In this document: piece by piece, positions 1 through 13,137 of the stretch
How positions within the stretch are numbered: the stretch's first letter is position 1
Layout: each line of letters opens with the position of its first letter
NCBI GenBank assembly: GCA_034509925.1
Contig: CM067535.1
Location: forward strand, 6,066,201-6,130,200
DNA length: 64,000 bases
From: Hirudinaria manillensis
Lineage: Eukaryota; Annelida; Clitellata; Hirudinida; Hirudinidae
Direction: 5' to 3'
Program-made: the position numbers and the translations under genes
The notes under the pieces: model-generated
What the model was told of the DNA's origin: nothing
Seen by the model: only the letters and a program-made list of their open reading frames with translations
Databases searched by the model: none

Positions 1-2
1 CC

Positions 3-1583
3 GGAGACTTTGGCAAGAGTTGGAAGGTTGTTAAAAAAGGAATTCACTCGTTTGGGGTGGAAGGAAAGTTCATCTATGCATCCACATACCTCTATCCTGT
101 TAGTTGATTGTTTTATTATTTATTATAATTAATTATTGTTAAATATTATTATTCATATTATATTTTATAATAATAATAATTTATAATTAATAATAATTAA
201 TTATCAGGTTATCAATGCAAAGTTGATGATTCTCATTACAAACTATTTTATTTGAATTAAGCAGTCAACTGAAACATCTTAAATGTTATCAAAGATGTTT
301 ACTAATTCAAGACATTTTATTTATTTGCCTTCTGTTTTTTAAGGTCAAAAAATTCAAAACAAGGAAGTTTTATTATTATTATTTTATTTTTAAAATTAAT
401 TTAAAATTGATTTCTTTCGATTTTTTTAATTAAATAGAGGGAAGACAGGATACTCGAGGTATCTACTGACAATGGAGCCTCTTGGAACAGGGTTCAACTC
501 CCGACTGCCACTCCCGACATGGTTCGTCCACTTTCTGATTCCATGAAATCACAATGTGTCGTATCATTGTCATCATCACCATCATCATCGTTGTCACCAT
601 CATCATTATTGTTACATTACATCATCTGTTCAACAATTGCTTGTTTTTATCATATTGATTTTTATCAGTTGTTATTGTTACATCATTGTCATCACCATAA
701 TCATCATCAACATCATCATCATTATTTTTATTATATTACATCATCTGTTCAACATTTACTTGTTTTACATTGAATTATAATTTATTAGTCATAATAATCA
801 TTTTTTGAAAGAGTTTATATCAGTTTATATCGGTAGATGTTGAATTATTTTCATTCGATTTTATTTTATTTGAAACTATTATTTATCGTTTTTTTCCAGT
901 TTTTCTCCATTCTTGATCTGAGCGATGGTCTCATCTTCGTCCACGTTGACGAACAAGGAGGTGGGTTGAGATGCTTTGCCACACTCGATGACTTGAATCA
1001 TTGTGTTTTTATGAGAGCAATTTGTAGGGAATAAAAAAAGGATTGTTTGTTTGTCATCCTGCTGCTTAATATCATTCATTGCAGATGTTTATTGATCGTG
1101 TTTATCGATTTTAAATCAACTCGTCATCATCACGTGACATCAGGCAGAGAGTTTTTAAAAAGGATTGAAACTTCAGACTATACTTCTATACTTCTATTAC
1201 ATTATATTATACTATATACGCATCATCATCATCATCATTACTTGCAATTGATGTTTGCCAAATTGAGAGTTTAAAAAAATCCTGAGTATTCCTTCTTGCT
1301 TTTCCAAACAGACACCGGGAAGGGTATCCTGTACACGTCCGATGCCACGGGCATCCTGTTCTCCGAGTCCTTGGCCAACCACCTCTACCCGAACTTCGAG
1401 GACGTGACCGATTTCTACCCCGTCAGGTCCGCCAACGGAGTCTTCCTGGCCAGTCAGCTGATGAAGGACCAGGGCATCAGGACGATGATCACCTACAACA
1501 GGGGCGCGGAGTGGGAGCCGATCAGGAGGCCCGAGGGAGTCCCATGTCAGGACGAAAAATTGGTTCGTCATGAACATGTTGTA

Positions 1584-1630
<47 letters not shown>

Positions 1631-4600
1631 TCAATAATAATAATAATAATAATAGTAATAATTAAGTACTTTAGACTTTAGCAGGAAGCTGTCATTATGT
1701 GCAAAATATATTAATGAGAACTGGTTAATGAGACCAGATGCATTTATGAATTCCACAGGACATTTCCATGAGCACCAAATTTTTCATTGGAATACTTTCC
1801 TGATCATATACGATATTTATTTGTTTTTACTATATTTATGTGATTTAACAAAAGCAAACATATAAACAAACAAGCAGGAGAGATGATTGCCTATGAACAT
1901 GATTTGAACTATGAACTCTGATTTTAATGTATTCATATATCATTGCAGCCCTGCTACCTGCAGATCCACAATGCTTACAGCATCAAGAGAAACATCAAAG
2001 CAAATCCTCCTCTAAGTGTTCCAAATGCCAAGGGCATCATATTGGCTCATGGTTTGCATGAACACTTTTTCAATATGTTAAAATATACTTTTATTATTAT
2101 ATTACATTATATTATACTATATTGCATTATATTATACTATACTATATTATATTACATTTTATTATATTATATTAAATTATATTATATTATAAAATATTTT
2201 ATTACCTATGAAAAGCCTTACAAAAAATGCTTGAAGTTGGACCACATTTTAAATATATTTTGATATTTTTTTATAAAAATAATAAGATATTTTTTTTATT
2301 TCGTTAAAAAATTATGTGTAACAAGCCGTCATAATTGATGTCCCTGGCAGCTCATGTGGCAGATTCCCTGCAGATGTCACCACCAGATGTTTACGTGTCC
2401 AGAGATGGAGGGCATACTTGGCATTTCGTGAGTGCAAACTTTTTATGTTGCATGTGTTGCATATATAATTTAGTCATTTATGATTAATATTATTTATGAT
2501 GGATATTATTTATGATGGATATTATTTATGATTAATATTATTTATGATGGATATTACTTATGATTAATATTATTTATGATGGATATTACTTATGATTAAT
2601 ATTATTTATGATTAATATTTTTATCTTTGGTCGTGTTAATAGCTCCTCAATAATTTTAATGCAAACATTTATTAATTAATTATTTTATTTATTTGTTTAC
2701 ATTTTTTAATAATTTTTTTATCGTAATAGCACTAGTGATTATATTCTGCCACAATCTGTTGCAGGCCCTGAAAGGTCCACACCACTACACCATCGCAGAC
2801 AACGGTGCCCTGCTCGTGGCTGTCCCTGCAGACACCGACAAGCCAAACGTCGTCAAGTACTCTGCCAATTCGGGAAGGTGGTTGAGAGCTTTGATTTGGT
2901 TTAGCTTAAAAGACTGATGGATGGAAGGAAGAATGGATGGAGGGATGTAATGAAGGATGGATGGAAGGATGGGTGGACGGAGGGATGTATGGAAGGATGG
3001 ATGAAGGAAATAACGAATAATATTTGTGAATGATTATCACTTACTGGTTGCTAGTTTATCACTGATGCAAACTCATATTTCATCTCCCAGTACATCTGAA
3101 GCTATATTAATATTTCAAAGTTTAAACAGATTTTTTTTTCCCACATAAAATCAACGAGACAAAAATATATTTTATATATAAATTATTAATAAATAATTCA
3201 GTTTGCTTTTGTGAAATGCAAACAATTCGTGCAAATCAATGAACATTTTAAGAGATAATTTCATTTTTTGCATTCTTATAATTGTGCTGCTTGATTGATA
3301 ATAATATCTGCAATAAATAATATTAATCACAAATAATATCCATCATAAATAATATTAATCACAATACATTTGCTAATTTGGAATATCAGAACATTGGAGA
3401 TATATATATATTCTATCATTCATATTATGAATATTATCAAGCATAAAGTTATACATATCTATGATTATATAATAATAATATACTTTAATAAATTCCTTTG
3501 TCAAAAAACGAAATGAAATATTTTATATTTAAATAATATCCGCCATAAATAATATTAATTTATTCCTCGTTTACAGGTGTTGGATTGAGCGTAATTTCAC
3601 TAACGAAAGCATAACCTTCACTGGTCTCCTAACGAGTCCCTCCAACGCAGACAACGTGGTCGCCATCTGGGGATATGCTGATGACTCCATCTGGCACACC
3701 TTCGTGTTGAACTTCACCGACCTCGTCGGAAAGAAATGTCAGTCGGTTATTTATTAATTAATTAGTTAAATGATAAAAGTTTAAAATGCTCATTTAATCG
3801 ATTGCAATAATAATATAACAATAATAATAATTAATAATAATAATAATTAGTAATAATAATAATTACTTTGTTTTCAATTTGCTGAGATGGGGCATCGTTC
3901 ATGACGTGCCATCAGCTCGTGTTCAAAGTTTAAAATGCTGCTTGAATTGATTGCAATAATAATAATAATCAATATTGGATGTCATGATTAAAAAATTTAT
4001 TTAATTTTATGATTATTAATTATGATTGAGTCTGAATTTTGACCGAATCGTTTTCAAAACATTCCTCTTTTCATAATTCGCTCGTTCATCTGTTTTCCAT
4101 TATTTTTCAAACTGTTATTATAATAATAATAATAATTTTAATAATATAATTAATAATAATCAAAATCAGAAAAACATTTTTGATTTAATAAACAATAAAA
4201 TAACAACCTCCAACATCAAAGGCGATGACGGGGACTTTGAAGAGTGGACGCCTCAGGGACACGACGGAAAGTCTTGCATTTTGGGCAGGAGTGAGAAGAA
4301 CTACAGAACCAAGGATAAGTCCTGGTTGGTTGCATTTGCACTTGGATTTGTAATTTGCATTCGGATTTATAATTTCCACATGGATCTATAATTTCCACTT
4401 GGATTTGTAATTTGCATTCGGATTTATAATTTCCACATGGATCTATAATTTCCACTTGGATTTATAATTTGCAATTGGAGGTCTGTTCTTGATGAACCTC
4501 TGATCAATGGTGATGGCCATTGTGAAAGTGACAAATTCAAACCTCGTGATTGACTCTTCATCGACTTTTCGTCGTCCGAATTCAGAATTTGTTTTTATTT

Positions 4601-6885
4601 AAAATTTGAAAAATGAATTTGCAAACTGTCCAGTTTTATCAGGACTTTATCTGGTTTCAGGATGCAAGAAGGTTTCCTTTTTTCATAAAAAAACCGACTT
4701 TCGTTTTTCAGGTGTCGGATCGGGAAAGTCAACCCCCACGAAACCGTCACAAAGAACTGCGAATGCACTTTGGAGGATTACGGATGGTAAAGAAATTATT
4801 ATAATGATTTTGATTTTTTTTTAACGATTAATTATTTAATCATCTGAATTATGACCGATTCATTTTCAAAACATTCCTTTTTTTTATAATTCACTTGTTC
4901 GTCCATTTTTTCATTGTTTTTCAAACCGTTAATAATATTTCTGCATTATTTTCACAGATTAATAATGTTATTATAAATTCAGAAAAACAAAATGCAATGC
5001 AAACATTGCAATGTATGCAAAAACAAAACATTAAAAAAAACTTTAAAAACTAAAAAATAGATCCTCAAAAGTTAAAAATTAAAATCCTCAATGCTTTCCC
5101 AAAAACTCCTCCAGTGACTATGGCTATGTCAAGCAGGATGAAAAGTGTGTCAAGGACTCAAAAGTACAAGATGTCATCAACATCTGTCAAAGAAATCACA
5201 AGGAGTCCTTTGTGCCTTTGGGGTTTGTTATAATTAATAATAATACTTTATAATTAATAATAATATTAGTAATAATATCAATAATAATACTTTTAAATTT
5301 GATGATTATATCCCTTTATTTAATAATAGCATCAATTGCACTAATCTATTCCTCTCCAGCTTTGAAAGGCTTATGAGCAGATATTTAATAACTTATGTGC
5401 TTTATTATTTAATCCAAGCATAGTTCACTTGTTGATTGATATATTAATTAGTATTTTAAACACATAAGCATATAAACATATGTAAATCTTAGCATAAATA
5501 AGACACTAAATCATGTTACATGCTACGTAAAGACTGATTTCATAATATGATACATGCATAGCCATTATCATTGGAAGTGCACAAATGAAACACTCTGAGA
5601 AATAAATTTGGAAAATATAAATAAATTAAGAAAATAGCTCATTATTATTTGATTTATCATTTATCATCATTTTCATGATCCTATAGCAGATGAATTTATG
5701 ATTTAAATTTGTATTTCTTATCAGCTACCACAAAATACCTGGTGACACCTGTATCGGTGGCTTCGTACCTGCCGAAACCAAATTGATCAACCTCAATCTC
5801 ATCTGCTCCAAGAATGGATACCTTCAGATTGAATCCATGAAAGATGAGGAGGTGAGGAGAATCGGTGCTTTGAAATTTGTCATTTTTTCCCATTTAAACA
5901 TGCTTTAATGTTTAACTTAAAGTAATTTATTGTTTTTAATAAAATGATTATAATTTTATAGTGCAATAATATTGTCAGTGTCGCTATACCTGTTATATAT
6001 ATGTTTATATATACATATACTTGTTATATATATATTGGTATATATATATATATATGTATGTGTTATGTATTTATTTATAAACATATGCATATATAAACAC
6101 ACACAATGGTTGCCAAATTTAATCTTAACTTTGAATTGATGCCCATCTTTGGCCTTACAAAATACTGTTGTGCACTTAAATACGTTAAATGTGTTCAGCT
6201 TCAAAAGTACATGGAAAATATCGAGAAGTCAAGAAGTCACAAAGTTATTTGGACGATTGTTCTGGTCGTTGTCATCATCGTCTGCTTGCCACTGTTGGTC
6301 TGGGCGGGAAGAAAGATGAACAACAAATATAGGTTTGAAGTTGTATTTGTCTGCTGTAGCTACCTGCTGTTATCTGTATTGCTAATGGTTAACCTTTGAC
6401 CTCAAAGGTCAGAGATTGTTGACCTCAAAAAAGTTCATTTGATAAGCTAATACGATAAATAACGACAATAATAATTATAATAAGAATAATTAATTTATTA
6501 ATGTAATTTAATTAATTTATTCATAGTTAATAATTTATTATAATGTTTTTCTCAATTTTTCATTTCGACAGGAACGTGACATTTAAATATTCGAGCATAA
6601 GGTCGGACGACGCCCACGACCCCGACTCAAAGGTCATCGGGTCTTACAAACCCATCACAACGTCGCTCTATGACGACATTTCTTCTGACGAGGTCTGTCG
6701 TGTTTAAAAAAAATACTTTTAATGATGAATTACTTTTTAATGCTTCTTAAAGTAAATTGAAACCTAAAGGTTATGTAAACTGATGCTTTACCATCAACAC
6801 TCAATGTGCAAAATGAATCATCATTCTGTGATCAAAGATTTAATTAAAGATGCTTCTAATGATGACACTTCTTAACCTTAACTGA

Positions 6886-6918
<33 letters not shown>

Positions 6919-7485
6919 GAACCTTTAATTATTGATGCTTTACCATCAACACCCAATGCACAAAATGAATCATCATTCTGTGATAAAAAATTCAGGACGA
7001 AACCAAAGAGCCGTTAGTCATGTCTTCAAATGGGAATCACATGAGCAGCAACAACAACATCAACAACACTCCACAGCAGACTGGATTCATTCACCCAAAA
7101 CTTCTCAACCTTATCTCCTCAAATCAATCTGCAGACAACAAAGTGCCTCCAAAGGATGAAATGCTGGTCCTTTACGATTCTGACGAGGTGAGATGAATCC
7201 ATTGCCCTGAATTTTTTTACAGTTTGACCTAGAGTCTAATCTAGAAGTAAATTTTACTGACTCATATTAGTCTCAACTCCTTGATGCTGAGTGGTGTTAA
7301 GTGATTAGAGACAGAATACTTAATAAATTCACCATCATCAACTTATGCGATTCTACACCAATCTCAATAGATCAAGCAACAGCATCAAACAGCAACTGTT
7401 GGCAACATCATCCAAACATTAATTACAACCAAACTTTCGATTGAAAAATTGACCCCTTGTTAATTCACAGGAACTCCTCAAATAA
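3..7485 (+). CDS. SORT1: Sortilin (VPS10-domain sorting receptor), 3' part, 16 exons
   Basis: Single-pass receptor that sorts proteins between Golgi, endosomes and plasma membrane. The 5' end lies outside the window. Exons: 3-98, 438-521, 900-960, 1312-1562, 1949-2051, 2351-2427, 2765-2877, 3577-3737, 4222-4324, 4712-4786, 5115-5222, 5725-5851, 6199-6332, 6572-6692, 6996-7187, 7471-7485; all GT-AG, phases agree, 606 codons plus stop. The first exons give VPS10 beta-propeller sequence (VHVDEQGG, ILYTSDATGILFSESL, VSRDGGHTW). Exons 8-12 give the cysteine-rich 10CC part (NCECTLEDYGCDYGYVKQDE, YHKIPGDTCIGGF). Exon 13 holds one membrane segment (VIWTIVLVVVIIVCLPLLVW). The cytoplasmic tail carries a tyrosine signal YSSI and ends in DSDEELLK, matching the GGA-binding acidic di-leucine end of vertebrate sortilin. 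The tail, about 115 residues, is roughly twice the vertebrate length, mostly through exon 15. Identity as sortilin rather than SorLA or SorCS is supported by the absence of LDLR, FN3 and PKD domains. Stop TAA at 7483-7485. Confidence 0.96.
1583..1664. repeat. (AAT)n microsatellite in sortilin intron 4
   Basis: About 80 bp of nearly pure AAT/ATA units starts about 20 bp after the exon 4 donor. It explains the leucine-rich antisense reading frame seen here. Confidence 0.95.
2085..2195. repeat. ATTATA-type simple repeat in sortilin intron 5
   Basis: Irregular TATTA/ACTATA units over about 110 bp, just downstream of exon 5 (ends 2051). Confidence 0.85.
2478..2621. repeat. 16-bp tandem array, about 9 copies, sortilin intron 6
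   Basis: Nine consecutive 16-bp monomers of the two forms TTTATGATTAATATTA and TTTATGATGGATATTA. Inverted copies of the same monomers lie in the next intron (3317-3356, 3529-3560), on the other side of exon 7. Confidence 0.92.
2915..3008. repeat. GGATGGAAGGA-type minisatellite, sortilin intron 7
   Basis: Degenerate tetranucleotide-based repeat (GGAT/GGAA/GGAG) of about 90 bp shortly after exon 7. Confidence 0.9.
3317..3560. repeat. Inverted copies of the 16-bp monomer, sortilin intron 7
   Basis: At 3317-3356 the string reads as the reverse complement of the intron 6 monomers (TAATATTAATCACAAA, TAATATCCATCATAAA). A further degenerate copy lies at about 3529-3560, just before the exon 8 acceptor. 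Confidence 0.85.
4339..4478. repeat. 57-bp higher-order tandem repeat, sortilin intron 9
   Basis: The unit starts at 4339, 4396 and 4453 (57-bp period, about 2.4 copies). Each unit is three variants of a 19-bp monomer, for example GGATTTATAATTTCCACAT. It begins 14 bp after the exon 9 donor. Confidence 0.93.
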
Positions 7486-8639
7486 GATGGAAGCAAGTCT
7501 GAAGATGATCGATCGGTGTTGGGCAATCATTTCTGAATATCCAAGCTTTTGTGGGAAATTATTAAGTAAATATTAGTTTAGAAATTAGCTTGAGCTTAAC
7601 TCGAACTTCAAATCAGTGTCCGTCATACAATGATTCCGAGCAGAGGTTTGTAAATATCACTCTAGATCCGATTTGTTCGAGTTTTCTTATCTTTGCATCT
7701 CCGATTAATTCCTCTACGTTTGTTGTTGTTGTGGCCAGAACACTGCCCTCTCAAAACACAAGACAATTTCATTCTCTTATTTATCCAAGTGGGCCAATAA
7801 CTCACAAAGTGGTTGATTTTCTAATCTTGTTGATCTTGTGTTTACAAACTGTGATCTTAAGAGCGACGACTACCCTGGGAAATATTTGGAAAATATACAC
7901 GTTTGTACTCCAAATCTTGTCTATTATTTTGAAATATTAATTGTTGCGCAACAAATTTGAGGAATGATTTAATAAGATTTGATTGACACTGAAATGAAAC
8001 TTTGAACAACAAGACATCAACAACAACATGATGCAATCATTGTTGTTTGTAAGACCTGAGCAGTTTTCAGCCAAAGCTGTTTGCTTGGTTAATATCTTGA
8101 GAACAACAACAACATTTGTTACAATCCAGTGCACAGGCACCTGTGAAATTATAAAATAACAAGCTGCTCCCAGAATGGCACCAGGTTTTAAGGCATAAAA
8201 ATGGAATTAAGAACCCAAAGTTGGTCCTAATCGAATTATAATATCAAATTATAATAATGTATTCATTGCATGTCGCAACATTTCAACAAAGAATAAATCT
8301 CTGAAAGTCAAAAATCGACAACAAACGTCAAAATGGCATCAAGTGGTGCAGAACAAAAAATTTAAAAAAAAACAAAGTCTTTGAGCAGAAATCGGAAGCC
8401 GCACAAAACTGGTTAAGAAAATAATGGCTTGCATCACAAAAAGAACAATTTCAAGGCAGAAATTATTACAAATGTGAAAAAAAACAACAACAAAACTACA
8501 GTACAAAGTTGGAAACTGCAGTCTTAAAACAAAATTGCCAAAAAGGCCAACTGCAAACTGCTTATGTACAGAAATGATTAGTGAACATAAAATTGGATGA
8601 AACAAAAGTGAGTAAGGCACGAAGCGGAGTCGACGGCGA
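7486..8639. other. Convergent 3' region between sortilin and the ETS gene
   Basis: This should hold the 3' untranslated regions of both genes. An AATAAA at 8292-8297 on the plus strand could serve sortilin, though it is about 800 nt past the stop. A 116-codon open frame at 7590-7940 begins with TTG, has no family resemblance and is not called as a gene. Confidence 0.5.
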
Positions 8640-10381
8640 TCAGTTCGGCTCGAGACTCTTCGGGGAATTCCGAAGGGTGGGCGTTTTCAAGTTCTTCGGA
8701 GTTTGTAAACATTCGAACATGTTTAGGGTCGTCACTGGAGACAACATGCTGCCGTTGCAAATGCAAGAAGACGGAAATTGGAAGAGCGAGGAGCCCGTCG
8801 CGGCGGAACCCGAGTGTCTGCTCGGACTCTGGCCCGCGAGAGGACTGAAGGAACTCCAGAACGTGATGTTGGATAATGGCGTCACTTGGCCGTTGTTGAT
8901 GAAGGATATCAAGTTTGGCGTGGCCAGTCCACGATGATGGTGGTGCTGAAGCTGCGACAGAAACAGCGAATGCTGGGCGGAGGCGGAGCCAGTGCCTGGA
9001 CTGGCACTGGCGGTCAATGTCAGGGGATTTGGTTTGTGCTTCGAAGCGGACCTCGAAGAATCCTTTCTCTGTTCGCCTTTGCCACCTTCCCGCTCTCCCG
9101 GATAAAACTTGCGTTTCGGCTCCGTGGGCATCGGCGATCCGGGGGCCTCCAAAGTTCTCTTCAACTTCCCCGAAGGACAACTTTCCCTTAAACTCGACTC
9201 TTCTGAGGCCACTAAGCTGGAGTCCGAATCATCCGAGAGTTCGGGCTCAGAAATTTTGATTGTTGGAATGGAGGTCGTAGTCTTATGATTTAGGTTCGCT
9301 CGTTCGGAGGTTAAATTGTTGTTGTTGGCATCTGTCGAAGTGTTGTCCACGGAATCCAAGTCCGAAGGATCGTGATTGACCAGTAACTTTCCAAAATCTT
9401 GAAGCATTGAATCTTTCAAAAAGTCATCATCTTTCTTAATATCTAATGCAGCCGATTGAGAATCTTTGATGTGGGCGGCCATACCGCTCGAATCGTGCCG
9501 AATGTCCGTGCCCATAGATCCAAGATTCAAATCCGATCCCAAAATGCAGGGAATGTTTTGCTGAAGGCCCATCATGAACGGTATCATGTTTGGAAAAGGC
9601 ATCGTATGGGAACAGGGCCCAAAGGTATGGTTAGGAGAGGGAGAGAAATGTGGAAAATTCCAATTGATGGGCAGCTTAGTCAACTCGTTGTTGTTGACGA
9701 CGACGAAAGGGGCTGAAGGGCTGATGAAGGAAATCCCGAGAGGGGTGTGGTAAGCGACCATCGAACCCAGGTTGCCGAATTGGGGGCCGTTGTCCACGAC
9801 GATGCCTTTGTTGTTGTGACTCGTGACGTACGAGTAACCGGGAGTCGAGGAAGCGGCCTTCCGATCGTTCGAGTCCGTGCTGCTGTCCGCAGGAGCGACG
9901 ACGGGTGAAGCAGAATCCGTCCTCGCACGTTCTCCACGCAGCGGATCTCGTACGATCTCCTGCTTTATGTTCTGCCCGGCTACAGGGAAGTTGGTTTCCT
10001 CGCCGAGCAAGTTTTTCAAGTCGTCCTTGAACTCCGTAGAAAAGTTCAGCTTGGAATCCCCGGGATCGATCTCGTAACCGCAGCCTCCCTCGGCGATCGA
10101 GTCCAGAACCTTCTTCGGCAAGTTGACGAACTGGTAGACGAACTTCTTGCCGCTGACCTTTTTCATGATGTTCTTGTCGTAATAATATCGCAGGGCTCTG
10201 CTCAGCTTGTCGTAGTTCATGTTCGGCTTGTTCTTGCGATCGCCCCAAAGTCTGGCGACTTCCTCTGCGTTGAGGAGTTTAAATTCTCCTCCGGGATCCG
10301 TCCAATCGATGATGTCCTTGTGCTTCTTGCTGAGGAGCAGCTCCAAGAGGAACTGCCAGAGGGTAACATTTGTCTCAATCC
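8640..10381 (-). CDS. ELK: ELK-like ETS transcription factor (TCF subfamily), large 3' exon
   Basis: DNA-binding transcription factor, in this subfamily usually recruited with SRF and activated by ERK. One exon encodes 579 residues from a phase-1 acceptor at 10382-10383. The ETS domain sits at its very start ([59 protein letters not shown]; about residues 6-88), as in vertebrate ELK proteins, where it is N-terminal. The C-terminal part has a D-box-like basic/hydrophobic stretch ([12 protein letters not shown]), a run of S/T-P sites ([13 protein letters not shown]) and the ERK docking motif FQFP at about residues 533-536, all in the ELK order. No in-frame ATG precedes the ETS domain in this exon; the sequence upstream runs into a stop, so the initiator must be in an upstream exon that I could not find between 10.4 and 15.3 kb. 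An open frame often drawn from 10346 starts at a TTG inside the ETS domain and is not the true start. The middle is Ser/Asn-rich and probably disordered. Confidence 0.94.
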
Positions 10382-13097
10382 CTGAGAAATAAGTATGGCA
10401 TGTGTATTAAGCCAAAAAAAAAAGTAGCAGACATGGGAATTCTAGTTTCACAAAGTTTGATTTTGCATAAATGCATTAAATGTGCATAAATAGATTCAAT
10501 ATGTATACATTATTCATAAATCAGTGATAACTCATGTGATGCTTGAATTCACATCACTTCAGGGTTTTAAATGGCAGGAAATTACTATTGTTGGAATTAA
10601 TCCTTGTTCACTTAACGCTATAACCACCAGATTGGACCATTAGCTACCAGAATATTACTGAGAGCATGAGAAAATTACACACAGAGGAAGAATAGATAGT
10701 CATTCATAAGAATAGTTAATTATTAACCAAGAATCAATTATAATCACAATTCATTACATGAAACAGGATAGCTGACAATTACACATCAATTCTCTGAACT
10801 GGTCCTGACAATGCAGTACATCAAACTTCATAGAAGAAATTTATTTACCATAATTTAGCAATAATTATAAATGATAATTTGACGTCACTCGTTGTCATTA
10901 TCTCTGCTTACCAGTCAGCCATTATTAAAGTAATCATAATCACAATGGCAGATATAAACCAATGGAATAATAATAACAACAACAACAACAGTAACATTAG
11001 CATTAAAAATGTGCTTAATATAGAGGTTTGATACAAAAATTATAATAATCACCATCATAATTGCAATAATTCTTATGAGGAAGAAAAGGTCAAAGATCAG
11101 GGCAATGGAAGAGGTGAATAGTTTATGGCTGATGAACAAAAGTCTTTATTTCTGTCACCTAAGAATGGAACACTGAGACCAAGGATTTTCAAAGAGCTAA
11201 TGGCTAGCAGATGTCGTGTGTCATCTTAAAGATTGAATACTAATTAGGAGAAACAAATCTTCTCTGTGTTTATAACATTATCATTCACTCAGTTCTTTCT
11301 AAGGAACTTTTTAAATATTAAGAGATTGCTTCATGGAACACTGTGAATTAAGATACTGGGATCCCTGATTCTTTGCACAAGTAAACAAAAATTGCTGGTA
11401 TGTCACAATTGGGGAAATCATCTGTTGAAAGTGAATTATCTCCTTGTAGAGTGTGGGTACAGAGACAACAAAAGATTGTAAATGACACACCGACACAAAG
11501 GCCAGGCAGCATTATAATTACCTTCTCTGTGGGAATAAGAATTACATTTTATGAATTAATACATTAATCACAAGTAAATACAAGGGAATTGCAGCTGAGG
11601 CTATTTATTTTTATGAACTGCTAATAAAATTATTAAATCACAAATCAATGATCCTTAATGCTGTAATGGGATAAAATTTGCAGACACTTATTATAACTTA
11701 TCATAACTACTAACTTAACTAACTAATTAACTTACTTAAAAATGCTGATAATAATGTAATAAATAAACTAAATAAATAAATTGATGATTAATGATCATGG
11801 AAAAAAATCTAAAAAAGAAAATAGAAATAGCTTAACAGTCAGAGCATGAATGTACTGGGTCTCCACAAACACATCTCATTGACAATCAACATCTGTGGTT
11901 GAAGTCATCCTGTTAGCATCATTCATTCTCCAAGTTAATTAGAAACAGAGCCTTAGAACCACAATGAATGGGCAAACCAGTGAAGAATTGATGAACAACA
12001 GAAATAACCAAATATAACAAATAGCAGTTTTAAAAGAATACAATAAAGGTATTTACTTTCAATATCCAAAGAAGACAAACATATGAGAATGTTAATGAAG
12101 GCTAACTTCATTAAGAGTGGATAAACATTAAAGTAAATAATAAACTATAAATTAATAAATTACAATTACTCCTAAACATTTCAGTGACAGAAAAAATCTC
12201 CAATGACATAATAATGACACAGCAATTGCAGCTCAACACACCATGGCCATTGTGTGGTCTGCATGGGTAATGATAGGCCTAACATAACAGGCCTAACATT
12301 GGCTGGCCTCAAAATAACAGTTTATTCAAAATCTCTTTGTAAACAAGAAATAATTAGCTTACACAATTAGCTTTTGTTGCAATAGTAGACATGGTTTCTG
12401 AATGTTGTTTGGCAACACTCAGATTGTATGATTGGTGGTAAAACCAACCAAGAAGAAAACTTGGGATTTTTTTTGAAATAAAGATAAAAATTAACCTTTG
12501 AAAGAGTTTCTGAAGATATTTGAGTAACAGTCCACACTTTGTTCCTCAGAGTCCAACATATTTTCATTTGTATTTATCAACTCCAATCAAGCATTTCTTG
12601 CTCCAGAATTGCTGGAAGAAAATATCATCAATTGACATTTATTGCCTTTATTTGACAATTCTCCTTTATGTCCATAATTTTTATTTAATATTTAATTATA
12701 TTTATCTCTTAAACATTTAAAAACCATAATGCTATAAAATAACTTTATCAAACAGAATCCATATCCAGCAACAGAATAAAACTTAACATTTATTCATATT
12801 TATTTCAATTAAACAATAAATTTAAAAGGAACGGATCAATTTAGTAATTAAGAGGGAAAAATAAAAAAATACTGGCTAAAAACACTAAAGTCTGTCTAAC
12901 TTGAACAGTAAAAGTAATGTTTTTAGGGCAGATGTTTCAAGCGCTCGCACTCGAGATTCGAGATTCGTATATAGGAGGGAGAGATTATAGGATGCTAATT
13001 ATCATAGCCATCCAAACAAGGATGTAACCTGATGTCATCTCTTTGCAGTAGGTTACATTTAATAAGGCCATAATTGCAGCATAAATATCATTTTTAC

Positions 13098-13137
<40 letters not shown>

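Noticed and set aside
1212..1634. 140-codon frame on the minus strand over sortilin exon 4
   Set aside because: It is the antisense of a real exon. Its Leu-only and Met-only ends come from AAT and CAT repeats.
7590..7940. 116-codon plus-strand frame after sortilin
   Set aside because: Starts at TTG; its hydrophobic end is AT-driven; it lies where the sortilin 3' untranslated region is expected.
8578..9259. Several 100-200 codon frames overlapping the ETS exon (8578-9180 minus, 8581-8937, 8886-9191 and 8915-9259 plus)
   Set aside because: They are other frames or the other strand of the ETS coding exon and show no family features of their own.
9676..10248. 190-codon Arg/Gln-rich frame on the minus strand
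   Set aside because: Shifted frame of the ETS domain exon; its composition is what a frameshift of that exon gives.
10344..10346. Start codon of the ETS frame at 10346
   Set aside because: It is a TTG inside WQFLLELLL of the ETS domain. The exon clearly extends upstream to 10381.
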